This document shows, in pieces, positions 47,816 to 59,745 of a DNA stretch of 64,000 nucleotides. A program made the position numbers and the translations under genes. The DNA lies in assembly GCF_002288925.2 (NCBI RefSeq), contig NW_022098058.1, positions 1,126,021-1,190,020 of the forward strand, written 5' to 3'. Position 1 is the stretch's first letter, and the number at the start of each line of letters is the position of its first letter. Origin of the DNA: Delphinapterus leucas. Its lineage: Eukaryota > Chordata > Mammalia > Artiodactyla > Monodontidae. The notes beneath the pieces are model-generated. The model ran no database searches. It saw nothing but the letters and a program-made list of their open reading frames with translations, and was not told the DNA's origin.

Positions 47816-47944
47816 GTCGATGAGGTCGGAGACATCGTGGATGTAGTATTTGCTTATAGCTGCGTTGGTGGCCGCCAGATTCAGCAAGTAGTCGTTCCGG
47901 GCCTTAGTGCATTTCAGCTTGTTCTCAGAATACTTTGCCTGCCT
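47816..47944 (-). CDS. SRGAP3: SRGAP3 exon (about exon 6): F-BAR helix, residues ~225-267
   Basis: The exon encodes 43 residues from RQAKYSENKLKCTKARNDYL to YYIHDVSDLID. This is the conserved long-helix part of the F-BAR domain shared by all srGAPs; SRGAP1 and SRGAP2 carry very similar sequence here. It has the acceptor CTCCAG and the donor GAC|GTGAGC. Length is 129 nt, phase 0 to 0, so it could be skipped without a frameshift, although that would break the F-BAR helix bundle. Identity rests on SRGAP3-type residues (KCTKARNDYLLNLAATNAAISKYY) as I recall them, where SRGAP2 has different residues. Neighbouring exons lie 1.5 kb downstream and 4.7 kb upstream in the gene. Confidence 0.96.
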
Positions 47945-48559
47945 CTGGAGGAAGGAAAGAGTGGATGTGAGAGCAGAGCCGCTGATGGGAGGGATTTGAG
48001 ATTTTCTTTAGGGTCACTGCCTGCGATCAGCTCCCCGCTTAAAGAAAGGAAAGCCTTACTCCATGGGCCAGGTGAGTAAGATCTGGACCCCGTACTCAAA
48101 AAGCTCACCTGACACTGCACATGTGCAGCCATCGTCGTCGGCACTGTCGGGTAAGCAGTGGCCTTTTCCGGGAGTGTAACTAAGACCTCCGGAGGCCCCT
48201 ACTCAACACCCCCAGAGGCTGCCCAAACCCGGACGACAGCCTGTGAAGCCCTCCTGACCTGGCTCTTCCTCCACGCTCCTGTCATCCCCTCCTCTGCACG
48301 TCCTTTAAGAGGCCAAGTTCATTCCTGCCTCTAGACTCAGACCCATTCCCTCCGGCCGGCAGGCCACCCTTCCAGGTCCCTGCGTGGCCTGCTCCACGTC
48401 ATTCAGGTCCTTAGCCATGGTCACACAGTCGCATGGGCCTCTGACCACACAACCGTGTCTAAAATGTGTCCCCGGCATCTTGACTGCCTCCTCCCCACAT
48501 TCTGTCCTGCTCTATTTTTCCCATTCATTTAATCTTTGTTCAATTTTTAGTGATTATTT

Positions 48560-49190
48560 TCATTTTTATTTAATTTTTAAGAGACTCTTTTTTGAGAGCA
48601 GTTTTAGCTTCACAGCAAAATTGAGAGGAAGGTGCTGAGATTTCGTGCACACACCCCTACTCCCATACACACACCACGTCCCCCCAATATCAACACCCCC
48701 TGGCACCAGGTGGTACATTTGTTACAATTGATGGACCTATACTAACACACTGTAGTCACCCAGAGTCCACAGTTTACCTTAGGGTTCAGTCTTGGTGTTG
48801 TACATTCTGTGAATTTGAACAGATGTATAATGATATGTATCCATCATTAGAGTATCAGAGCAGTTTCCCTGCCCTGAAAATCCTCTGTGCTCTACCTGTT
48901 CATCCCTGTCTCCCACCTAACTGCTGTAATCACTGACCTTCTTACTGTTCCATAGTTCTGCCTTTTCTAGAATGTCATATAGTTGGAATCGTGCAGTATG
49001 TAGCCTTTCCAGATTGCTTTCTTTCACTTTGTAACATGCATTTAAGGTTCTCCCGTGTCTTTTCATGGCTTGACAGCTCATTTCTTTTTAGTGCTGAATA
49101 ACATTCCATTGTCTGGATGGACCACAGTAACTTAGCCTCTCACCTACTGAAGGACATCTTGGTTGCTCAATTTTTTTCATAAGTACTTTT
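48560..49190 (-). repeat. Old L1 fragment
   Basis: TTGAGAGCAGTTTTAGCTTC, GGTACATTTGTTACAATTGA, CAGAATGTCATATAG-like text and CTGAATAACATTCCATTGTC are minus-strand old L1 phrases. Confidence 0.7.
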
Positions 49191-50102
49191 CACCACCCCA
49201 AATCACATTTTTTACCTCTTTGATTACTTGATGATTTTCAGGGTCCCCTGCTAGAAAGTAAGCTCTGTGAAGTCAGAGACTTAATGGTCCCTGTTCATGA
49301 CTGAGCCTACAGCACCCAGAACAGTCCCTGCATGGGCAGCATGAAGTGATTGTCACTGGCTGTCTGGTTGTGCGTGGTGGGGAGAGGTGGGGTGGGCAGC
49401 CAGAGGTGCAGTCTTGGCTAGGAGCTGGACCGCCTCCCTGGGAAGCTGTTACTGTTCTGGGCCATCCTGGGCAGGAAGCAGTAAAGAGTCCGTGGGTTAC
49501 AGAGCTGTCCCCTTGCCCCCTTCAGACAGATGAGTCCCACTGCTGAGGAGAGAGACAGCTCTCCTTAAAGAAACAGGGCTTCTTCCTACCTAGGCACTCT
49601 CAACCTTCCTTCCTCCAGACTGAGTTCTCTAGCTGTTCAGTAGAGATGTCCCCATTGTCAGCCTTTTAATTCTCTTCAGACATCTCCTCTGACCTTTCTC
49701 CAGGGTTCACTTATTCTGGGAATTTCTAGAAACAAACTTCTGGTTATACCCTGTACCAACCACACACCCAACCTCCACAGAGAGTTTTGAAATTCCTGGC
49801 CCATTTCCAGGGGGCTACTATAACCCTGAGACCATTTTCAGCTCTTCATGGACTCATAAAATTTTATGCCTGGAAAGGATACTTGAAGATATCTTACTTT
49901 AATTCATCCATTTTATAGGTGAGGAGATGAAAATTGAAAAGAAGTTGGCTGTCCAAGAGCCAAATGGCCAGTTAGCATAAAACTCTGAACTAAAACTTAG
50001 TCTCCAGACCCCACTAACCAGTGCTTTCTCTACCCCTCTACATATCCCCTCTATAGCTACCCCCCTATGTTGTAGCTCCATAATTCCCTGCCTGGTTATC
50101 TT

Positions 50103-50302
50103 TTTTTTTTTGCAGTACACGGGCCTCTCACTGCTGTGGCCTCTCCCATTGCGGAGCACAGGCTCCAGACGCGCAGACTCAGCGGCCATGGCTCACAGGC
50201 CCAGCCGCTCCGCGGCACGTGGGATCCTCCCAGACCGGGGCACGAACTCGTGTCCCCTGCATTGGCAGGCAGACTCTCAACCACTGCGCCACCAGTGAAG
50301 CC
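50103..50302 (-). mobile_element. CHR SINE, young form
   Basis: On the minus strand it runs from GGGCTTCACTGGTGGCGCAG to GTACTGCAAAAAAAAAA. The target-site duplication CCTGGTTATCTT is at 50091-50102 and 50303-50314. Confidence 0.92.
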
Positions 50303-50309
50303 CCTGGTT

Positions 50310-51118
50310 ATCTTATTTTTAAACATTCATTTCTAGTATATTCACAGACATATTGTACAACCATCACCACTATCTAAATTTAGAATATTTTCATCACCCC
50401 AAGAGAAACCCTGTACCCATTAGCAGTCACTCTGCATTCTTTTCTGCCACGGCTCCTGGCAACCAATAATCTACTTTCTGTCTCTATGGATTTATCTACT
50501 CTGCACATTTCAAATAAATGGAATCATGTAATATGTGGTCTTTCGTGACAGGTTTCTTTCACTTAGCCTACTGTTTCCAAGGTTCATCCATGCTGTAGTC
50601 TGTATTCATTCCTTTTCATTGCTGAATATTCCCTTACAGGGATTCACCATATTTTATTCATCAGCTGAAGGACGTTTATTTATTTGGATTGTTTCTACCC
50701 TTTGGCTATTATGCATAATGCTGCTATGAACATTCATGTGCAAAGTTTTGTCTGGACACATGTTTAAATTTCTCTTGGGTGGATACCTAGGAGTGGAACT
50801 GCTGAGTCATATGGTAACTCTATGTTTAACATTTTGAGGAACTTCCAGACTATGTTCCAAAGTGGCTGCATCATTTTACATTCCCTCCAGCAATGTATGA
50901 TGGTCCAATTTCTCTACACCCGCACCGACACTTGTGATTATCTGACTTTTTTATCTTAGCCATCATCGTGGGTGTGAAGTGGTATCTCACTGTGGTTTTG
51001 AATTGCATTTCCTTAATAACTAATGATGCTGAGCATCTTTTCATGTATTTATTGGCCACTCATATATGTTCTTCAGAGATATGTCTATTCAATTCCTTTG
51101 CCCATTTTTTAACTGGGT
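50310..51118 (-). repeat. Old L1 fragment, 3' UTR and end of ORF2
   Basis: TGTACAACCATCACCACTAT, CTTGGGTGGATACCTAGGAG, GCTGAGTCATATGGTAACTC and TTGCCCATTTTTTAACTGGG follow one another in the order of a minus-strand old L1. Reading frames are broken. Confidence 0.8.
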
Positions 51119-51660
51119 CTCTGCCTGGTTACTGTGGAGCATATTTTTCTTTGCCTTTGGAAATTACCCTGAAATTTTATTTTATCTGCCTTTGGTTACT
51201 TTGCCAGCTTACCCAGGTCCTGTTGGATTATGTTCCCACTCAATCTCCTATAATTTTTAAGAGCTGTAGGATCATATAGTCATAGAATTAGTCTCATAGA
51301 AGCCCAAATAAACATCTGATGCAATGTTTGCAAATAGAAAGAACTCAGGAAATGTTTGCTGATTTCATGGAATGAATGAATGCAGAGAATTCAACAAGAA
51401 TATCATAGCTTTTTAAGAAGAAAGGAGCCTTAGAAGTAACCCAATCTAGGATGACAAAAAGCAGCATACACACTGCCCCTCTAAATTCCTTGGCCAAGAC
51501 AGACATCATTAATTGATCACAGCACTGTCTTTAACTAAAGCCTCGAGAGGGCTCACAATCCTCAGCATAGGGCTCTGGGCAGCCACTATCAATTGATCAG
51601 AGTTGACATGAGAAAGGAGATTTGTTTGCCATCACTGTCAGTTTTTAAAATTGAAGGTCA

Positions 51661-52033
51661 GGGACTTCCCCGGTGGTGCAGTGGTTAAGAATCCGCCTGC
51701 CAATGCAGGGGACATGGGTTCGAGCCCTGGTCCGGGAAGATCCCACATGCCGCGGAGCAACTAAGCCCATGTGCCCCAACTACTGAGCCTGCGCTCTAGA
51801 GCCCACAAGCCACAACTACTGAGCCCACGTGCCACAACTACTGAAGCCCGTGTACCTACAGCCCATGCTCCACAACAAGAGAAGCCACCTCAAGGAGAAG
51901 CCTGCACACCACAACGGAGAGTAGCCCCCGCTCGCCGCAACTAGAGAAAGCCCGCGTGCGTAGCAACAAACACCCAAAGCAGCCAAAAACAAATTAATTA
52001 ACTAATTTAAAAATAAATAAATAAATAAAATAA
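51661..52033 (+). mobile_element. CHR SINE, old form, long body
   Basis: Starts GGGACTTCCCCGGTGGTGCA, contains the B-box-like GGTTCGAGCCCTGG, then a long body of CCACAACTACTGAGCCC-type repeats and a tail of AAATA repeats. The exact target-site duplication ATTGAAGGTCA is at 51650 and 52034. Confidence 0.94.
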
Positions 52034-52614
52034 TATTGAAGGTCAGAGAGTCGCTGTACATGTGGCATCTTCAAAACTCAGCCTGACTCCAAAACTAGCA
52101 CTTTCACCATGCCCTACCAAAGCACTTTTCCAGCACCAACACACAAGGATTCTAACTGGCCCAGCTTTGGCTCGGCGATGGCAATTTCTTCAGAATGGTT
52201 CTTTACCTGGTTCCCAGGTGCTGGATGGTACGCCAGCGCCGTTCCCTCTTGTTGGGACACACGAAGTCCCAATCAGCTCCCCGGCCACTAAACTGACGTC
52301 CAGGGCAGGCCCCACCCCCACTAACGCCTGGTGATTCTTGCCAGAATGTGCTCGCTGGGCGAGAGTCTCATCGCAGTTCAGCTGTCTTGCCAGCTGAGTG
52401 CCTCTTCTGCTGTTGGCCCTCGCCTGAGGCCTAACAAGTGTGAGCAGAGGCATGGCCAGCCCTGCCTCCACCATGACACTGACCTCCAAGACAGCAGACG
52501 CTGGCAGCATTATTGCAGCCCTAGTCCCTCAGGGTGCGGAGGCGGAGGCTGAGGCTGTGGGGAGCCTGGCCCTCCCCTTCCTTCCCACCCCGGTACCCCG
52601 GGGCCTTCACTCGC

Positions 52615-52800
52615 CTTCTCCTTCATCTTCTCAATCTTCTTCACGGAGCTGCGGCGCTGGGGCCGGTCCTCGTGCCGGAGCAGGTTCATGCTGAGGTCTC
52701 CCGACTTGTTGAACTGCTTCTCCTCCTGCTTCTCGGCCTCCTTCAGCTTGCTTTCCGCACTGATGCTCTCCGCATGGTACATGTGGTAGGTTTTCATGAC
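52615..52800 (-). CDS. SRGAP3: SRGAP3 exon (about exon 5): F-BAR helix, residues ~163-224
   Basis: This exon encodes 62 residues, beginning VMKTYHMYHAES and ending KKIEKMKEK. It is part of the helical F-BAR domain by which srGAP3 dimerises and bends the plasma membrane towards protrusions. The segment is highly charged and helical, with a polar insert (SGDLSMNLLRHEDRPQ) that I recall as distinguishing SRGAP3 from SRGAP2. The acceptor is a clean CAG just above 52800. The exon is 186 nt and phase 0 at both ends. The donor is unusual: AAG is followed by GCGAGT, so the intron begins with GC rather than GT. The next exon begins in phase 0 with AGG CAG, so only the GC site keeps the frame. The preceding exon is not in the window. 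Confidence 0.96.
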
Positions 52801-52984
52801 CTGGAGACACACGAGTGTGGGAAATCAACAGGCTGTTATGGCCCAGCAAGGGTGGCCCTAGCGCTGGCAGCCCCCTTCCAAGTTCCGTGTCCCAGTCAGC
52901 TCTGTCCCAGCCCTCTTCCCATAACATGCTCTGAAATCCCACGGCCCTTTACATTTGCACGGACTGTCTGAGGACTGGAAATGA

Positions 52985-53030
52985 AGAGCAGCAGCAGCAG
53001 CAGCAGTTTCGTCATCATCATCATGAACAA
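52985..53030. repeat. GCA and CAT trinucleotide tract
   Basis: About six GCA units are followed by about four CAT units. It is intronic. Confidence 0.85.
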
Positions 53031-53589
53031 CATCACTAAGTGATCACTAAGTGCCAGCAATGGACCAGTAAAGGAGAAATTTAAAAGGGCCACCACAGGC
53101 CCCGGGCATTTTGGGGCTCTCAGAGGTGATATGGTGAACACGGCCTTCTTCAGCTGCCCTCTCCGGCCCTGCCAGCTGTGTCTCTTGTGTCCTACTCCCT
53201 CCCCACAGTGTTGCTGGAAAAGGCCCTCCTCAGGTACCCGTGGGATTTCTATGGGAACATCCTTCTTACACACAAATCGTTATCTCAGCTGTTTCCTTGA
53301 GTAAAATTGGCCTGTAAATGGCTCTGTTCCCCAAAGGAATATTATTGGGTAACCTAATAGATATTCTATGCTCTCAGAAATAAACTCATCCTTGGCTATA
53401 AAATGAATTCCTATAAAGAAAATTGCACTTTGCTACTCTACTTCCACATTAAGAGTTGGATATTGTTACATCAAGGGAATTTTTGAGTCAGAAGGAACCC
53501 TATACATCATCTAATCCAACCACCAAATTTTACAAATAGGGAAACTAAGGCCCAGAAGGACAGGGTGACTTATCCAAGATCATACAGTA

Positions 53590-54110
53590 TTATCAGCGTA
53601 GTTTCCAGACTTTACATCCATGGGATCATCATCACCATCAAGATACAGAACACTCCCATCACACCAAAAAGATCCCTCTTGACCCTTTCCAGTCGATCCC
53701 CACCCCTTACCCCAGCCACAGGCAATCACCGATTTGCTTTCTGTCACTGTAGATTGTTTTTGTGTGTTCTAGAACTTCATGTACATGGACCCATCGAGTA
53801 TAAACTCTTTTACACCTACCCTTGCTCACTCAGCATAATTTTTTTGAGATTCTCCCATGTTGTTGCATGTATCAGAAATTCTTTTTGACTGCTGGGTAGT
53901 ATTGCCTTGTATGGCTATACCACAATTTGTTTATCTGTTCACGTGTTGACCGTTATTGGGGTTGTTTGCAGTTTTTGGCTCTTACGAATAAAGCTGCTAG
54001 GAACGTCCATGTACAATTCTTTATGTGGACATATGTTTTCGTTGCTCTTGGGTAAATACCTAGGAGTGGAATGGAGGGTCATATAGTAAGTGTATATCTA
54101 ACCACAATAA
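53590..54110 (-). repeat. Old L1 fragment
   Basis: CAAGATACAGAACACTCCCA, CACTCAGCATAATTTTTTTG and GGTAAATACCTAGGAGTGGA are minus-strand old L1 phrases. Confidence 0.75.
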
Positions 54111-54659
54111 AAATCTGGTCTCAGACTTTTAATTCTATCATGTCATACCGGTTCCTTAGTTCATTACCATTTGTTCCTCAGATGTGAGTATCTGGGGCAG
54201 CCTTAGAGCAAGCTGGGCCAGGCCCATACCAACAGTATTCTATCTCCCAGTCCCCAACTAGGAGTACACTTCCCTTTGCAATATCAAGTTTATGACCATC
54301 TTTCTATGCTAAGAAACACAAGAAATTTCTGGAATTCATGGCTCCTGAGCCTTGTTGGTCCTCTTCTCCTGTTGTTTGGATAATTACAGCAGCTAATGGA
54401 GCAGAAGCTTCCGCCTCGGGATGGGATGTGCTTCTGACTAGCCAGGCCCTTTAAGTCAAGGAACTCAGAATGAATTACTGGCCAATGTTATAACCTTATT
54501 CACTGTCATTTAAAGTCCTGTGAAGTGAGACTTTTAAATGAGGACCTCCTCTGTGATTCTTACTGTGAAATCACAGCATTGATCTGTTGTTAAGAAAGTC
54601 CCCTTTGTCATATGTCAGGAGTCAGTGGGGGCAACATCTATTGTAGAGCATATCAGGTA

Positions 54660-54900
54660 AGAATATGGCCTCTGGCCCAAATGTCTGGGCTGAATCCTGA
54701 TGCTGCCACTTACCGGCTGTGTGACCTTGGGCAAGTCACATAACCTCTCTGACATATGCTCCCTCATGTATAAAATGGGGATGATAATGGCACCTACCTC
54801 ATAGGTTTGTCGTGAGGACTAAATAAGCTAATTTTTTATAAGGTGCTAAGAGCAATACCAACCACACAGTAAAAGCGATGTAAGCATTAGCTGCTACCAT
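54660..54900 (+). repeat. MIR SINE, near full length
   Basis: TGCTGCCACTTACCGGCTGT, GTGACCTTGGGCAAGTCACA, TAAAATGGGGATGATAATGG and CACCTACCTCATAGG form a clear plus-strand MIR. Confidence 0.88.
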
Positions 54901-55869
54901 CACCACCAGCATCAACATTCCTGATTTGGGCTGAGGGTTTGAAAATCTTGAACTTACTCACTTGACTTCAGGAAAATGCTCACAAACTCTAAAAAACATT
55001 AGCTAATGTGAAAAAAAAATTATTCTACACCATGTTTCTCCCTCCTTTCATCCTGAAAACCTCCCCACGTTTCAAAACAATAAATGAAAAACTGAAATCA
55101 ACTTTTCTTCTTGGGTCTTGGTGGAAAGACTTCTTCTCTGCATCCCACCCATCTCTGCTCATCTGCAGTTGCCCTAAAGCCTCTAGAGATGCCCTTCTTG
55201 CTGATTTCATCCACTCCTTATGCCAATACCTCTAAGTTTCTTTCTAAACAACTCAATGGACCAGAAAGTGTGTTGGATCAATGTGTTCTAGACATCTAGT
55301 GGCCAAAGGGGATGACTGCAGGTTTACAGATAACCAAGGCAGCTGCCTACTTTAAACCACCTTTAAGCCATGGCTCCTGGAACATAACGCAGCTCAGAGT
55401 CAGGAAGCCGGCTGAAGGCTGTCTCCGGGCCTCTCTCCCATTCTTGAACCTTCCCTCTACACCTCCACATCCACAGGCACCACTGCTTTCTTTGCTCCTC
55501 CCCCTCTATGTGATCCAGTTGGTAATTCCTGATCCCAAGAATAATGGTGAACTTGATCACCTGGTGTCACTTACGTCAGACAGCTGCCACAAAAGAGCTT
55601 AACCTAGGGACCTTTCTGAAGTGAGTCTAACTATTTATGCCCAGAATCCTCTAAGATGTTTCCTTTATTTAATTACCTGAAACATGGGCTTCAGGATGAA
55701 AGGCCCTTAGCTCAATAGTCTAGAACAGCCTGCTCAGTATTGCCAGTCCAGGAGATGCTGAATAATATTTTTAAATTATCTATTACTTCACAAAGTTTGC
55801 AAACCTCTCTATTCATTATCACCAAGGAGCATTTCAATTAATCTTTACCCCAATCCTGGGAGGCAGCAT

Positions 55870-56035
55870 GATAACAATAATAACAACAATAGCAGCTAAC
55901 ACTTACTGACCACTTATTACACACCAGGCCTAGTTCTAAGCACTTCACATATATTAACTCACTTATTTCTCACAAAAACCCTGTGACGTAGACTATATCA
56001 TCCCTGCTTTACCAAAGAGGAAACCACGAAATAGG
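55870..56035 (-). repeat. MIR SINE fragment
   Basis: AGCAGCTAACACTTACTGAC, CCAGGCCTAGTTCTAAGCAC and AAAACCCTGTGACGTAG are minus-strand MIR phrases. Confidence 0.7.
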
Positions 56036-57177
56036 GATGAAAGGGTCCTCTGCCCCACAGGGACTCAGGAGACCCAGTTTTGAAACTTGACCTTCCCACC
56101 ACTTGCTGGATGACCGTGGCAGAGGCTTGACCTCTCTGTGCTGCCTGGCAAAGGCCAGAGAGGGGGGCTAGGAAAGAACTCAGTAAGCTGTGACTGTAGA
56201 GTGGCGGGCTGACAGCAGTGCTGGGGCGGGGAAGGGAGCAGAAGTGGATGCAGGAGCTGAGCTGAGGCCAAGTCACTGGGACCTGGTCTTCAACCCGGGC
56301 TCTCCAGAGGGGCCCTCAGAGCCACCTACCCAGCTTACTGCCAGATGGGCGTTCTCTTTCCAACCCTCAAGACCCTATCAGGGAGAGCCTTTCAGAAGTC
56401 CAGCACAGGCTAAGAAGCACTGCATAGGAACATGTAAGTGAGACCGCTATTCCTGGCCCAAATCAGTTTCATAGGTTCTCAGAGGCCCTCCAGAAACTTT
56501 GGTGTATTAACCTGTCATTGAAAGAAACTAAGGCCCAGAAATAGCAAGCATGTGGCCTAAGTCACACAGCAAGCCAGATGGCCAGGACTTCCAAGCTGTG
56601 GACATTGCCTTTTCTGGTGATCATGCTGCCTTTGCTGTGTACACTTTGCCTTTTGCATCTTCCCAAACCCTCAGATCATGAAAACAGGAAAGTACTATCT
56701 GTACAGCTCTTCAGGTCTGCATTTAAATGCAAAAGAAGGCAAAGGCAATCTGGAAGTTAACAGCATTAATACAGGGACATGCTGGGGCAGGAAAAGGATC
56801 AGTTTTTAGAAAATAGGTTCTCAACAATGCAGTCCATGTATGCTTCCTCCACCCCACAGGAAGGGCCATCCCTAGGCCACACAACAGTTGTGTATGAGGT
56901 GAGACCCTGGGCCAGGACATGACAAAGACACCCTTGAAGTACCCAAACTTCAGTCTGACCGCCCACACTCTGTGTGGCCTACGTTCTCCGTAGAAATTAT
57001 AATCACTGTCTTATTCCATTTGCACGTTTATAAACTGTCTCACCCAACTACAGTGCAAAGTTCATGAGGGCCAGGACGTTGTCCATGACCATAATCCCTG
57101 TATTAGAGCAGAGACTGGCACCCAGCAAGTAGCAATATATATGTGCATGAATGAGTGGACAACAGCTGACTGGCTGG

Positions 57178-57245
57178 CTGGATAAATGGGTGGGTGGATG
57201 GATGGATAGATAAGTGGGTGGGTGGGTGGATGGATGGGATGGAGG
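57178..57245. repeat. GGAT/GGTG tetranucleotide tract
   Basis: An imperfect run of GGTG, GGAT and GATA units. Confidence 0.85.
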
Positions 57246-57475
57246 GAGTATAAAACAGGGGAGGTAGATTCTATTGCCTTTGCTCTGGTGAATATATTTG
57301 GGGGTAGGGCAACAGCTACACCTTCAATCATTTAATATTTATTGAACAGTTCATTATGTGCTAGTTACTGCACTCGGTGCCATAATAGGAAACACTACAA
57401 TGTAGAAGACACATATGGTCTCTGCCCTCACAGAATACACACCTTAGTAGGGACACAGACAGTTATGCAAGTGAT
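57245..57475. repeat. Duplicated ~230-bp segment, copy 1
   Basis: Shares order and wording with 58262-58490: GCTCTGGTGAATATATTTGG, GCTACACCTTCAATCATTTA, ATTTATTGAACAG and TCTGCCCTCA. The core is an old repeat, but the shared segment reaches into the sequence before it. Confidence 0.65.
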
Positions 57476-58179
57476 TATCACAGGGTGTGATAAGTGCAAT
57501 GATGAGGGGGGTACAGGGTGCTAAAGGAAGGCTTCCTGAGGAAGTGATATCTAAACTGAACCTTGAAGGAAGAGTAGCTATTAGCTAGGTGAACAGGGAC
57601 TGGGGTGGGGATGGATTATTCCAGACAAAGGAAGCAGTGTCAGCATTAAGCCCATTAGAAGCAGGAGCCAAACAGGTTTGAGGAACAGCTTACAGGTAGA
57701 ACATCAGGTGTTTGTTTGCAAACCAGCCAATGGAGCCACTTTCTCCTCCTTCCTGAGCTCCTCCCCCTCAGCCGACATCTGTTGTTGCTCTCTGCGTAGG
57801 ATCATCCAGTCCCCCTCCTTCTAGAACATCTTCCTGATTTTCTTTGAGGAAATCCCCCAAATTCCGCTCCACCATTCTCATTCCATGTGGTTCATGGGAA
57901 ACTGACACTACCCCCCAATCCCTGGGTACAGGGCAGCAGACCCAGGCCTGACCTATCAGTATGCATGATGTTAATCTGGCCACAGCGATGGGACCCCAGC
58001 CAGGCCAATTAGAGACAGCCCTGGGCTTCCGCTGGAAACACCAGGAAGGGAGTGTTCACTTTCCACTAGGGGGCGCTGAGCTGATATGAAGTGAGCTTGG
58101 GAGGGTGGGGAAGAGGGATGGACTTGGGCCAACTTTGTCACCACAGGGGAGAAGCCTCCTGCAGAGGAAAACACCACCA

Positions 58180-58275
58180 AATAAGGGAGGGGAGGATGGA
58201 GGGAAGGGAGGGAGGGAAAGGAAAGGAGGGGGAAGGAAGACAGAAGGAAGAAGGAAAAGTGAGGGAGGGAATAGG
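58180..58275. repeat. Purine-rich GGGA/GGAA tract
   Basis: Almost only purines on the plus strand for about 90 bp, with many GGG runs. Confidence 0.9.
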
Positions 58276-58490
58276 ATAAAATGGAGGAGACGCAGTTCTG
58301 CTGCCTCTGATCTGGTGAGTGTATTGGTGGGGGGAGTGGCTACACCTTCAATCATTATATATTTATTGAACAGCTTATTACATGCAGGTATGATATATAC
58401 CAGGTGCTGCCAACAGTACTGCGTGGAAGGCAGATAGGGCCTCTGCCCTCAGATTATTCACTCTACTGGGGAGACAGACAATGAAACAAG
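58262..58490. repeat. Duplicated ~230-bp segment, copy 2
   Basis: Partner of 57245-57475. CTGATCTGGTGAGTGTATTG, GGCTACACCTTCAATCATTA and GGCCTCTGCCCTCAGATTAT correspond in order, with moderate divergence. Confidence 0.65.
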
Positions 58491-59529
58491 TGTGTCAGCC
58501 TCCGAGATTCAATAAATTGCCATTTTTACATATGTCAGGTTTTCCTGGCTTTCTGTCTCTTGCTACTGAATGAGTCCCCAAAGGCAGACTTCCTTCCCCG
58601 CTAGCTTCCCCACTACCCAGGATCAATCCTGGTCTCGACTGGCCACACTTAGTGCCTGACTCACAAACACTGACCGGCTGAACAGGGGCTGCTCCCCGTA
58701 CCCGTACCCGGCTTCCTGCTTCTCTGCCTTGCTCTCCACCTGGGAAACTCCATTGTCATTCAGCTCCAAATCCAATGCCATCTCTTCTCCATTCACACCG
58801 TGTCCATATCCCCACTGACACTTGTCACATGGCGTAGCCACATCCCATGCTCTCGACACAATGATGATCAGTAAACGTCTGCTGAGTGAGTGAAGGAATG
58901 TCCACGCAGGAGAGCTGAGGCGGGGAAGGAGGCTGTCTAGAAGGAAAGCTTGTTCCCCCCATTCTTCTTAGGACCACCGCCATCCCTAGATGACACTGGG
59001 CATACGCCCTGGCCAGCAGCTGTGACAGTCCAGCAGGGCCTGCCTTGCCCTGAGTCAGAGGCGCACCCTCCTCTCCCTCCCTGGGTGGCGTGGCAGGAAG
59101 ATACAAGCCTGAGAGGAGCCTCAGAGTTCCTCTAGATTCGTGCCTTCGTGCCGCAGATGGGGAAATCGAGGACCAGAGCCCAGCTAACTGGCACTGCGTC
59201 AGTGTTTCCCAAAGTGTGTGACGGGAACCGCTTGTGTTAGTGAGGTGATTTCAGGTGTTACACCTTTTCAGTTCTCTTGGAATCCTTCTGAGTATATCAG
59301 GAGGAAAAACTCAGTTTGGTGCTCTCATGTCTAATGCCTGCTTTGAAGGCACTGGCAAGAATTAACCCTGTTTTTTCTTCATTTAGCTTATGGAACCTTT
59401 CTATTTATACCAAGTTGTTTTTCATTTGCTAATGTGAAGTATCATTTCCTTCCAAAAAATATATATATAAGTAATTTATATGTGTATGTTTATATAACTA
59501 GTTGAATGTTTTTATGTAAGTAGCTTTTG

Positions 59530-59745
59530 GGAGTAGACTTGGAGCAGGCTCCGCCACTCCCCCGCTGGGTGACCTTGGGCTGGCTACCCAGTCTCTCTGT
59601 GCCTCGCACCCCTCATCTCTAAAATGGGGTGGTAATACTACCACCTACCTCAAAAGTGAACCGAGGATGAAACAAATTAAGACACTGGGCATTTAGACCA
59701 GTGCCCAGCACGTGATAATCACCATATAAAAGTGGAGGCTCTAAT
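59530..59745 (+). repeat. MIR SINE
   Basis: GGGTGACCTTGGGCTGGCTA, CATCTCTAAAATGGGGTGGT and AATACTACCACCTACCTCA form a plus-strand MIR. Confidence 0.75.

Larger units (their letters stand above)
47945..52614 (-). other. SRGAP3 intron 5, GC-AG type
   Basis: The intron begins GCGAGT after the exon at 52615 and ends CTCCAG before the exon at 47944. It carries two old L1 pieces, a young CHR SINE and an old-form CHR SINE. 49330-50090 and 51130-51650 show nothing recognisable beyond weak L2-like sequence. Confidence 0.85.

Noticed and set aside
52609..52614. A GT donor four bases after the exon end at 52615
   Set aside because: Using it would add GCGA and shift the frame of the next exon, which clearly continues in phase 0.
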